DNA of 56,059 nt from a virus, in the IMG/VR virus record IMGVR_UViG_3300008262_000247, positions 1 to 56,059 of that record. The stretch is one strand, 5' to 3'. Below the pieces are notes generated by a model. The model had not been told where the DNA came from. It did no database searches and saw only the letters and a list, made by a program, of their open reading frames with translations. Below, piece after piece: positions 26,601-32,980 of the stretch. The position numbers were made by a program, and so were the translations under genes. Within the stretch, counting starts at the first letter, position 1. Every line of letters begins with the position of its first letter.

Positions 26601-29600
26601 ATTCGTTATCCAGTTGTGCAAGTTTACGCAACCGGTTCGGAAGACCAAATTATACCTGGTACTGTTAAATCAATTGATGAAGATACAATACAAATTAAAT
26701 TCGCAGGATTAACTTCTGGACATGTTGTAATTGGTAGTGGTGGTTCTTTAATCAATGGTACGATACCGGGTGATAGAGTATTTGGTACGGTTTTATCAGC
26801 ATCTTATGCAAGTAAAGCAGCATTAGCTGATGCTGTAACTGGATTTGATTCGGCATCATTATCGGCATTATCTGCATCTTTGGCAAACGCAAATGCATAT
26901 GTGAGAAATGACCAAACTGCATCAATGGCGGTGTTTAGAGCAGTAAGTTCTTCTTACGCATTAACTGCATCTTATGTAGAAAATTTAAGTGGATTAACTT
27001 TAACAGATTATGTAAGAAATGATGTTACTTCTTCAATGACAGTTTTAAGTGCATCTTATGCAGTTTCAACTTCATATGCAGCTTATGCAGCAAATGCGGC
27101 AAATGTTGATACATCTAACTTTGTATTAGCATCACAAACATCATCTATGTTAGTGGGTACTGCTTCATTGGCATTTACTGCGAGTGTAGCATTATTTGCA
27201 CTAAATGCAGCGAACACCGATACCGCATCATTCTTACAAATTAATAAAGACCAAACAATAAATGCTAGTTTATCTATTAGTGGTAGTTTAACTGTTACTG
27301 GTAGTATTACCGCTGTTAGTGATTTAAAAATAAATGCATTACAAAGTGGTTCATCTGAAGATGTAGTTGTTTGGAATAGTGTAACTAAGCGATTAGAAAA
27401 AAGAAATATAGCAGCCGCAGTTGGTTCATCTGGTACTGCAGGTACATCTGGTAAAGATGGCTCCGGTGGTACATCTGGAACAAGTGGCACGAGTGGCACA
27501 TCTGGTAGTGGTGGCACATCTGGAACTTCTGGAACTTCTGGTACTAGTGGACAAGACGGAACATCTGGTTCTTCTGGAAGTTCTGGTACATCTGGTAGTG
27601 GAGGCACATCTGGAACTTCAGGTACATCGGGTACGAGTGGCACGAGTGGCACATCTGGAAGTTCTGGAAGTAGTGGTACATCTGGTTCATCTGGAAGCTC
27701 AGGTTCATCTGGAAGTTCAGGAACAACCGGTTCAAGCGGTACATCTGGTTCATCTGGAAGCTCCGGCTCATCTGGTAGTAGTGGAAGTTCCGGTACATCC
27801 GGGTCATCCGGAAGTTCAGGAAGTTCAGGAACATCTGGTTCATCTGGTTCATCTGGAAGCAGTGGAAGTAGTGGAAGTTCCGGCTCATCTGGAAGCAGTG
27901 GAAGCTCTGGTTCATCTGGTACTACCGGCTCATCTGGAAGTAGTGGTACATCTGGTACATCCGGGTCATCTGGAAGTGGTGGTTCATCTGGTAGTAGTGG
28001 AAGTTCCGGTTCATCTGGAACAAGAGGTTCTGCAGGTTCATCAGGAAGTTCAGGTACATCTGGTTCCTCTGGTTCATCAGGAAGTAGTGGAAGTAGTGGA
28101 AGTTCTGGTTCATCTGGTACCGGTGGAACAGGTGGTTCATCGGGTAGTTCAGGAACTTCAGGAGAAAGTGGTTCTGCAGGTTCATCGGGTTCTTCTGGTT
28201 CATCTGGTACAAGCGGCAGCTCTGGAACATCTGGAACATCAGGTACGAGTGGACAAGCCGGCAGTAGTGGAACATCTGGTTCTTCTGGAACATCTGGTTC
28301 ATCTGGAAGTAGTGGCACATCCGGCACAAGTGGCACGAGTGGCACATCCGGGTCATCTGGTACATCTGGTACATCTGGTTCATCCGGAAAAGATGGTACT
28401 TCTGGTACTTCAGGTTCTTCTGGAAGTAGTGGTACAAGCGGCAGCTCTGGAACATCTGGAACAAGTGGCACGAGCGGCACATCTGGAACATCTGGTTCTT
28501 CTGGTTCATCTGGAAGTAGTGGAAGTTCTGGAACAACTGGTTCATCGGGAACATCAGGAAGCTCTGGTTCATCTGGTACATCTGGTACTGATGGCACATC
28601 TGGTTCATCTGGTACGAGTGGCACATCGGGAACATCTGGTACAACCGGTTCATCGGGAAGTTCTGGTTCATCTGGAACATCTGGTAAAGATGGAACATCC
28701 GGGTCATCTGGAAGTAGTGGAAGTAGTGGCTCATCTGGTACAACGGGAACATCTGGTACAACCGGTTCATCTGGAAGTAGTGGAAGCAGTGGCACATCTG
28801 GTTCCGATGGCACATCCGGAAGTAGTGGAAGTTCTGGTTCATCTGGTACAACTGGTTCATCTGGTACAACCGGTTCATCTGGAAGTAGTGGAAGTTCGGG
28901 AGAAGATGGAACATCTGGTACAAGTGGGTCTGATGGCACATCTGGAACAGGAGGCTCATCGGGTTCTTCTGGTACAACTGGTTCTTCTGGTACAACTGGT
29001 TCATCAGGAAGTTCTGGAACTAGTGGAAAAGATGGCACATCAGGAACTTCAGGAAGTAGTGGTAAAGATGGCACATCCGGTTCATCTGGTACAACCGGGT
29101 CAGCAGGTACTTCTGGTACATCTGGAACAGGTTCATCTGGAACTTCAGGAAGTAGTGGTGAAGACGGTTCATCGGGTACATCAGGTACATCTGGTAGTAA
29201 TGGCACATCCGGTAGCAGCGGAAGTAGCGGCAGCTCTGGTTCATCTGGAACATCTGGTAAAGATGGTACTTACTTTGGTTCATCGGGTTCATCTGGAAAA
29301 GATGGCACTTCGGGAACATCTGGCTCATCTGGAAGCACAGGTAGTGCAGGAACGGCCGGCACATCTGGAACATCTGGTAAAGATGGTACTTACTTTGGTT
29401 CATCAGGTACATCTGGTAAAGAAGGTACTTCGGGTACTTCTGGTTCATCTGGTTCGGCTGGTTCATCTGGAACTTCAGGAACATCTGGAAGTAGTGGTAA
29501 AGATGGTACATTCTTTGGTTCATCAGGTACATCAGGTGCATCTGGAACATCCGGTTCATCTGGAAGTAGTGGTACGAGTGGCAGCTCTGGTTCATCTGGA

Positions 29601-30929
29601 ACATCTGGTAAAGATGGTACATTCTTTGGTTCATCGGGAACTTCAGGAAGTTCTGGAACATCGGGTACATCTGGTAGCGGTGGCTCATCTGGTACAACTG
29701 GTAGTGCGGGCACATCGGGTAGTGGTGGTTCATCCGGAACTTCAGGAACATCTGGTAAAGATGGTACATTCTTTGGTAGTTCTGGTAAGGATGGTACTAA
29801 TGGTAGCGGTGGCACGGCAGGTACATCTGGTTCATCTGGTAGTAGTGGAAGCTCTGGAACATCTGGTTCATCTGGCACATCGGGTAAAGATGGTACTTTA
29901 TTTGGTTCATCGGGTAGTTCAGGAATTTCTGGAACTGCTGGTTCATCTGGTTCTTCTGGACAAAGTGGAAGCTCTGGTACATCTGGCACATCGGGTAAAG
30001 ATGGTACTTTATTTGGCTCATCCGGTTCATCCGGTACAACAGGCTCTTCTGGTTCATCGGGAGTAAGTGGAAGTTCTGGAAGTAGTGGAAGCTCTGGTAC
30101 ATCTGGCACATCGGGTAAAGATGGTACTTTATTTGGAAGTTCTGGAAGTAGTGGAACGAGTGGTGGAATAGGACCTCAGGGTTCGGCAGGTACATCTGGT
30201 TCATCCGGTACATCTGCACCTGGATTTAGTTCGGGTACATCCGGTGCATCGGGTACATCGGGTTCTTCCGGTACATCTTTTTATGGTGTAACTTCTGGTT
30301 CTTCTGGTACATCCGGTGTTAGTGGTTCATCTGGTACATCTGCACCTGGAATAACTTCTGGTACTTCTGGTTTCTCTGGTACTTCTGGTACATCTGCACC
30401 TGGATTTAGTTCCGGTACATCTGGTACAAATGGAGCACCTGGTAGTAGTGGTAGTTCTGGATTTGCATCAATTAGTGGTACAACTGATAATGGTGTGATA
30501 ACTTTAGAAGGTACATCTCCAAATGTAAGAGCTGAAAGTAATTTAACATTTGATGGAACATTATTAAGTATAACTGGTAATCTAACCAATAGTGGATATA
30601 TTACATCAACAACATTCAGAGAAACCTATTCTGATTTGGGAACTGGTGGAAGTGCAACTTTAGACCTTGCAACAGCTAATAACTTCAGAAGACAATTTAA
30701 TGGAGCGGCAACATTAACATTTAGTAATCCACCTGCATCAAACGCATTTGGATTCACATTGAGTGTTGTAAATGCAGGAGCATATTCAATAACATGGCCA
30801 AATAGTGTAGATTGGCCTGGCGGAAGTGCACCAATCCTTACATCAGCTGGAGTAGATGTTCTAACATTCTTTACATTTAATGGTGGTACAACATATTACG
30901 GATTTATTGTAGGAAAAAATATAAGTTAA
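20634..30929 (+). CDS. Large tail fiber with cupredoxin domains and a collagen-like stalk
   Basis: 3,431 residues in one frame. Residues about 1-170 are an attachment region with FTGS strands. A module follows about 15-20 times to residue ~1800: IASGSVTASVSP, GF.V.S, FTGS..VSGS, FSGSG..LF.IPRSAL. Two cupredoxin-like domains sit at about 549-652 and 1189-1290; both keep a full type-1 copper ligand set (H590, C636, H639, M642 and H1230, C1276, H1279, M1282). Residues about 1960-2030 contain VHNLGIRYPVVQVY, a common phage-fiber domain. An Ala/Ser/Tyr-rich helical region follows. Residues 2264-3275 are a Gly-X-Y collagen-like stalk. The C-terminal ~155 residues (FRETYSDLGTGGSATLDLAT ... TFFTFNGGTTYYGFIVGKN) form a globular tip. 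It probably acts as a long tail fiber in host recognition. Confidence 0.82.
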   Translation: MAKSNLLSNRVKPVSPKNVSADRYQFLDISQAEPNLGVPNFSASLSGSPAIVVSDDQGNRGFVRSLDLDRVTGQFTGSFTGSAESLSGSFTGSYTGSFSGSYFGDGKGLFNLPAATFIASGSSTASFIDNDLDINTNTKIHGNLYVDDAIYAEQIIVTYVSSSVIYSSGSNIFGDEDSDIQQFTGSVRIQSELIGNNITGSSFTGSFTGSFFGDGANLFNLPQATKLASGSVTASVSPNEGFKVISIDSGSSFTGSLFVSGNVTIPSGSGYFSGSGEGLFNIPLSALNIDSLVATRIASGSVTASVSPTEGFKVQSLQSGSQFTGSVFVSGSLIAIYSGSFSGSGDKLFNIPRSALTPDALESDRIASGSVTASVSNAGFVVNSANSGSFFTGSVRISGSLTANGVSVRSGSFFSGSGRDLFDIPRSALTPDALDSTRIATGSVTASVSPEFGFRVQSTISGSQFTGSLLVSGNVELYTGSFSGSGKNLREIPKSAISDLDTSLIFSGSATASINPVKGFNVNIFSQFTGSMVVSASNFIIPTSSLDKTFYVTNNGASAYTFSGAASGSNPTITLVRGVTYTFDVNATGHPFYIKTVQTTGPASAYNVGVTNNGDDSGLIIFAVQNDAPPTLYYNCQFHSEMAGVINVVDNIIRPSEIKFIGDTTISGSLALKGDDVIDSGFQEGQTVGAYIDGNIHLKSGSYFSGSGKYIFDISLSNLTGDAFRIASGSVTASVSPTQGFKVEALNVGSQFTGSVNISGSLTASLGVNGYKFVGTEFSGSSFSGSFEGDGSRLRNVPSVESAKIVSGSVTASVSPVYGFKVESAEFGSEFTGSIKLSSGSSFSGSGRNLFDIPESALSFAPYRIASGSVTASVAPNRGFRVESWEYGSEFTGSLIVSGTLGIRVASGSSFSGSGRNLFDIPRSAISDLDTSLIFSGSATASISPNKGLLVNTGVTIGGYLFTTGSATFYGTSRFTSGVSASVFSGSGAGLTDIPFSALSQELFRIASGSVTASALPDRGFIVETGNLGARISGSLFVSGGYGGVIQAATGSWFSGSGRGLFDIPRNALTEDALLTTEIKSGSVTASVDPDRGFIVKSVASGSEFTGSIDVSGSVSVISGSYFIGDGRYLSNITLANIAIDSTKIFSGSATASISPDDGFNINVQSTLSGSLYVYATDRETPSYLIDTVFNVSNDGSSAYTFSGAANGSNPIITLVRGVEYTFNVNAGGHPFYIKFQNSTGTSNIVSGSITNNGVDVGTLTFTPYSGSPDTLFYNCQYHSSMAGQINVVDALMLPAEIKLVGPTEITGSLNTTGPISASMFSGSGRGLFDIPRSALSEEVFRIASGSVTASVTPERGFLVESLESGSTFSGSIFMASGSFISSSGRLFFDIPRSALTEDALISAEIKSGSVTASVSPVDGFKVLTPFTSSIDESGSFSTQIASQFTGSVSISGSLYLNDPSGGLFIDSASFIYAEGRFLRNIPRSSLTDDALISTEIKSGSVTASVSPVDGFRVITPFTGSEVGSQFTGSIEVSGSIRATEFIYGDGRYITNVQAAAAPLIASGSATASVASGESFVVITAKTGSAVGSQFTGSVSVSGSLTVTDFFYGDGRYITNVQAAAAPFIGSGSATASVQSGDTFIVTTGATGSAYGSRFTGSIDVSGSIKAFSFIGDGSQLTNVQAAAAPLIASGSATASVQSGDTFRVITSKTGSGLTYDYGSEFTGSLIVSGAISASIFIGDGGGLFNIPPEAIENLELDKINSGSARAIIDPTTLDVNVPITAALYRGDGSGLFNIPLEALEDLQLDRIQSGSKEAVISPNKGLEINTSVRIFSGSLFVSGGIFVTGSDVVLQSGSTFVGDGSGLRNINIANLSFETFILKSGSFTASISPDKGFVVNTSSSIWGTLYVGDSIKVQNDITSSHRILAPLFTGSFLGTYNFQGVGPTASAEYDILRFDETRGYFVPQPETSLTETVSFNNVSDLTIVHNLGIRYPVVQVYATGSEDQIIPGTVKSIDEDTIQIKFAGLTSGHVVIGSGGSLINGTIPGDRVFGTVLSASYASKAALADAVTGFDSASLSALSASLANANAYVRNDQTASMAVFRAVSSSYALTASYVENLSGLTLTDYVRNDVTSSMTVLSASYAVSTSYAAYAANAANVDTSNFVLASQTSSMLVGTASLAFTASVALFALNAANTDTASFLQINKDQTINASLSISGSLTVTGSITAVSDLKINALQSGSSEDVVVWNSVTKRLEKRNIAAAVGSSGTAGTSGKDGSGGTSGTSGTSGTSGSGGTSGTSGTSGTSGQDGTSGSSGSSGTSGSGGTSGTSGTSGTSGTSGTSGSSGSSGTSGSSGSSGSSGSSGTTGSSGTSGSSGSSGSSGSSGSSGTSGSSGSSGSSGTSGSSGSSGSSGSSGSSGSSGSSGSSGSSGTTGSSGSSGTSGTSGSSGSGGSSGSSGSSGSSGTRGSAGSSGSSGTSGSSGSSGSSGSSGSSGSSGTGGTGGSSGSSGTSGESGSAGSSGSSGSSGTSGSSGTSGTSGTSGQAGSSGTSGSSGTSGSSGSSGTSGTSGTSGTSGSSGTSGTSGSSGKDGTSGTSGSSGSSGTSGSSGTSGTSGTSGTSGTSGSSGSSGSSGSSGTTGSSGTSGSSGSSGTSGTDGTSGSSGTSGTSGTSGTTGSSGSSGSSGTSGKDGTSGSSGSSGSSGSSGTTGTSGTTGSSGSSGSSGTSGSDGTSGSSGSSGSSGTTGSSGTTGSSGSSGSSGEDGTSGTSGSDGTSGTGGSSGSSGTTGSSGTTGSSGSSGTSGKDGTSGTSGSSGKDGTSGSSGTTGSAGTSGTSGTGSSGTSGSSGEDGSSGTSGTSGSNGTSGSSGSSGSSGSSGTSGKDGTYFGSSGSSGKDGTSGTSGSSGSTGSAGTAGTSGTSGKDGTYFGSSGTSGKEGTSGTSGSSGSAGSSGTSGTSGSSGKDGTFFGSSGTSGASGTSGSSGSSGTSGSSGSSGTSGKDGTFFGSSGTSGSSGTSGTSGSGGSSGTTGSAGTSGSGGSSGTSGTSGKDGTFFGSSGKDGTNGSGGTAGTSGSSGSSGSSGTSGSSGTSGKDGTLFGSSGSSGISGTAGSSGSSGQSGSSGTSGTSGKDGTLFGSSGSSGTTGSSGSSGVSGSSGSSGSSGTSGTSGKDGTLFGSSGSSGTSGGIGPQGSAGTSGSSGTSAPGFSSGTSGASGTSGSSGTSFYGVTSGSSGTSGVSGSSGTSAPGITSGTSGFSGTSGTSAPGFSSGTSGTNGAPGSSGSSGFASISGTTDNGVITLEGTSPNVRAESNLTFDGTLLSITGNLTNSGYITSTTFRETYSDLGTGGSATLDLATANNFRRQFNGAATLTFSNPPASNAFGFTLSVVNAGAYSITWPNSVDWPGGSAPILTSAGVDVLTFFTFNGGTTYYGFIVGKNIS
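22278..22590 (+). other. Cupredoxin-like domain 1 within the large fiber
   Basis: The segment runs from FYVTNNGASAYTF through LVRGVTYTFDV and GHPFYIK to YYNCQFHSEMAG. It has the order of a blue-copper fold with one upstream His (H590) and a Cys-x2-His-x2-Met cluster (C636, H639, M642). That is the ligand spacing I know from amicyanin. Copper binding itself is inferred. Confidence 0.65.
24196..24512 (+). other. Cupredoxin-like domain 2 within the large fiber
   Basis: A second copy with FNVSNDGSSAYTF, LVRGVEYTFNV, GHPFYIKF and YNCQYHSSMAG. Ligand candidates are H1230, C1276, H1279 and M1282, with exactly the same spacing as copy 1 (46 residues from His to Cys). Confidence 0.65.
27423..30458 (+). 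repeat. Collagen-like Gly-X-Y stalk (GSS/GTS repeats) of the large fiber
   Basis: About 1,010 residues of Gly-X-Y triplets, mostly GSS and GTS with occasional GKD, GTT, GAG, GQD and GED. Serine codons alternate among TCA, TCT and AGT/AGC, so the DNA is repetitive but not uniform. Eight copies of GKDGT-(Y/F/L)-FGSSG break the triplet phase near the C-terminal end, at about 29256, 29376, 29496, 29607, 29754, 29883, 29994 and 30114. The region also creates very long shadow frames on both strands, which are not genes. Confidence 0.9.
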
Positions 30930-30940
30930 TAATTAAAGTT

Positions 30941-31840
30941 ATGAGTATAGCAAGAAAATTGATACCTTCGGATTCTTCGCAAGTATATCCGTTTGTTTTT
31001 AAAATTACAACAACAACCGCTAATACGGTATTTACCGTTCCTTTGGTTGATTATGCTGGATTAACACCTAGTTTAAATATTTCTTGGGGTGATGGTAATA
31101 CATCTCCATTGATAACTTCTTCTACCGATGTTAATAGGGTGCATAATTATGTATCACCTGGTACATATACAATTACTATAAGTGGGTTTATGCCAGGATT
31201 CAAAGTAAATAATAATACATCAATTAGAAGTTTAATTACCGAATTAGTTCAATGGGGAATTGTTGGTTTGAGAACAATAGATTTTTATGGATGCATAAAT
31301 TTAACAGCAATACCAGGTAGTGCATCATTGAGTGGAGTTGGTGGTTATACTGGATTAGCGGAAGTTACCGTATTTACATCAACATTCAGAGGTACGGGAA
31401 TAACATCTATTCCAGCTGACCTTTTTGATTATTCTCCAAATGCAACAACAATTACGGATACGTTTACAAATACTACAATTACATCTATACCATCAGGATT
31501 ATTTGATAATGTAGTTAATGTAACAAACTTTTCTTCTTGTTTTAGTGGATGTACCTCTTTATCAACTGTACCTGCAACATTATTTGATTTAAATGTAAAT
31601 GTTGTAAACTTTTCTAGTACTTTTAGAAATTGTTTATCCATAACAAGTCCATTGCAATTTACATATAATACTGCTGTTACAAGTTTTAATAATTTGTATA
31701 ACATGTCAACATCTGCAAATGCTATGACAGGTACTGCACCTGAATTATGGAATAGAGTACCTGCACCGGCCGGAACTGATGCATTTAGAAACTGTTTAAA
31801 TTTAACAAACTACGCTTCTATACCAACTATATGGAAATAA
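30941..31840 (+). CDS. BspA-like leucine-rich repeat protein with PKD-like domain
   Basis: A 299-residue protein. Residues about 45-82 resemble a PKD-type beta sandwich (ISWGDGNTS ... RVHNYVSPGTYTITISG). Residues about 115-295 are BspA/DUF285-type leucine-rich repeats with recurring blocks such as TSIPADLFDYSPNATTITDT, TSIPSGLFDNVVNVTNFSSC and STVPATLFDLNVNVVNFSST. These repeats are common in surface proteins of Bacteroidetes. Here they probably act as an adhesion or receptor-binding unit that sits with the fiber encoded just upstream (11-nt gap, no box or terminator between, so the same transcript). The Gly-Cys-x-Ser/Asn-Leu turns (FSGCTSL, FYGCINL, FRNCLSI) are typical of the family. Confidence 0.72.
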   Translation: MSIARKLIPSDSSQVYPFVFKITTTTANTVFTVPLVDYAGLTPSLNISWGDGNTSPLITSSTDVNRVHNYVSPGTYTITISGFMPGFKVNNNTSIRSLITELVQWGIVGLRTIDFYGCINLTAIPGSASLSGVGGYTGLAEVTVFTSTFRGTGITSIPADLFDYSPNATTITDTFTNTTITSIPSGLFDNVVNVTNFSSCFSGCTSLSTVPATLFDLNVNVVNFSSTFRNCLSITSPLQFTYNTAVTSFNNLYNMSTSANAMTGTAPELWNRVPAPAGTDAFRNCLNLTNYASIPTIWK

Positions 31841-31847
31841 TAAGATT

Positions 31848-32291
31848 ATGTATTTAAGAATTATAAATAACGAAATAGATTATCCATACTCTTTGCAAAA
31901 ATTGAGAGAAGATAATCCTAATATAAGTTTCCCATCTGAAATGACAGAAAGTTTAATGGGGGAATGGAATATTCATGAAGTTAGACATACTCCAAAACCA
32001 AACGATTATACAAAAAATATTTACGAAGGAACACCAATATTAATAGAGGGTGTTTATTATCAAAATTGGGAAAATACAAACGCAACCGAATCAGAAATAA
32101 ATTTGAGAATAGCTGGAAAGTGGGAAGAAGTTAGACAAACTAGAAATGAATTACTATTAGAATGTGATTGGACACAATTATCTGATATTCCACAGTCCGT
32201 TAAAGATGAGTGGAGTTCTTATAGACAAGAATTAAGGGATATTACATCACAGAGTAATCCATACAATATTATTTGGCCTAACAAACCCTAA
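31848..32291 (+). CDS. Tail fiber assembly-like protein
   Basis: A 147-residue protein whose C-terminal third carries the pattern RNELLLECDWTQLSDIPQSV, then DEWSSYRQELRDIT and IIWPNKP. The CDWTQ...W..YRQ.LRD core is characteristic of phage tail-fiber assembly or fiber-tip proteins. The N-terminal half (MYLRIINNEIDYPYSLQKLR) is a variable adaptor. It sits 7 nt after the LRR gene and between two large fiber genes. A chaperone that helps fold or join those fibers is the most likely role; a small structural subunit is the alternative. Confidence 0.65.
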   Translation: MYLRIINNEIDYPYSLQKLREDNPNISFPSEMTESLMGEWNIHEVRHTPKPNDYTKNIYEGTPILIEGVYYQNWENTNATESEINLRIAGKWEEVRQTRNELLLECDWTQLSDIPQSVKDEWSSYRQELRDITSQSNPYNIIWPNKP

Positions 32292-32305
32292 AAGGATAAA
32301 AGTTA

Positions 32306-32313
32306 TATTTATA
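32306..32313 (+). promoter_or_regulatory. Putative late promoter box TATTTATA before gene 32339
   Basis: TATTTATA lies 25 nt before ATG 32339 and directly after the previous stop, the usual arrangement. Confidence 0.58.
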
Positions 32314-32338
32314 CCTATAACTAAAGGAATTGATATAA

Positions 32339-32620
32339 ATGGTAATTCATAATCCTATATTTTCTGGTTCTATTTCACAAGATAGAAACTTTGCATACGC
32401 AGATTTAAGCGGCTCGTTTACGGGTTCTCTGACAGGGTCTTTTAAAGGTACAATTGATGTTCAACAGGCATCTTTTGATATTTTAAATGTAAATGAAAGA
32501 TTAAAAGTTACTGGTTCTATGCAAATGACCGGTTCTATTAATTTAAGGAATGGTGGATATTTAGTAGAAGGAGTAAATGTTTTAGATACCGCTTTAGCAT
32601 ATGCTATAGCATTGGGATAA
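32339..32620 (+). CDS. Small fiber-like virion protein
   Basis: A 93-residue protein made of the same SGS/TGS strands as the large fibers (LSGSFTGSLTGSFKGT, then LKVTGSMQMTGSINLRNGGY). It ends with VNVLDTALAYAIALG. It has no collagen-like part and no enzyme motif. It resembles a detached base segment of the neighbouring fiber and may form a connector. The next ATG is 12 nt downstream. Confidence 0.5.
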   Translation: MVIHNPIFSGSISQDRNFAYADLSGSFTGSLTGSFKGTIDVQQASFDILNVNERLKVTGSMQMTGSINLRNGGYLVEGVNVLDTALAYAIALG

Positions 32621-32631
32621 AATAAAAATAA

Positions 32632-32964
32632 ATGGCAAACGTATTTAAAAATAGTATCACAGGTTCAATCGGCACAACGAATACAATAGTATATTCTACA
32701 CCAGCGGCAACTACAACAACAATTATAGGTGTTAATGTTGCAAATGTAGCTACACAAAATATTTCGGTTAGTGTAAGATTGACAGATACTTCGGCAACTA
32801 AAACCGTATATTTAGTAAAAGATGCACTTATTACTCCTGGTTCATCGGTGGTATTAGTGGGTGGTGAGCAAAAAATTGTTATGGAAGCAACCGATACATT
32901 AGCAGTAGTATCATCAGCAGCAACATCTGCAGATGTAATAGTTTCGGCATTAGAATTGACATAA
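32632..32964 (+). CDS. Small virion protein, compact relative of gene 19668
   Basis: A 110-residue all-beta protein (KNSITGSIGTTNTIVYSTPA, VIGVNVANV-type strand, VSVRLTDTSATKTVYLVKDA, LVGGEQKIVMEATDTLAVVS). I recall proteins of this pattern as small structural proteins in T4-like cyanophages. Its order of strands matches the two ends of gene 19668, which carries an extra helical insert. It lies between two fiber genes and is probably a fiber-associated subunit. Confidence 0.6.
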   Translation: MANVFKNSITGSIGTTNTIVYSTPAATTTTIIGVNVANVATQNISVSVRLTDTSATKTVYLVKDALITPGSSVVLVGGEQKIVMEATDTLAVVSSAATSADVIVSALELT

Positions 32965-32980
32965 AAAAGTAAGTTTGTAG

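Noticed and set aside
27083-29206. Very long minus-strand open frame (707 codons) rich in Pro, Asp, Val, Leu and Glu
   Set aside because: It is the antisense of the GSS/GTS stalk; triplet repeats without stops in one strand leave other frames open. It has no start context, no promoter and no family. The same holds for minus-strand frames at 29390-30109, 33478-34023 and 34360-35286.
27421-30066. 881-codon plus-strand frame inside the stalk (His/Leu/Val-rich)
   Set aside because: It is an out-of-frame reading of the same repeat, lying fully inside the fiber gene; the composition is meaningless.
27423-30458. CRISPR-like periodic repeat
   Set aside because: The period follows codon triplets of a coding collagen-like stalk, units vary continuously, and there are no constant repeats with unique spacers or cas genes.
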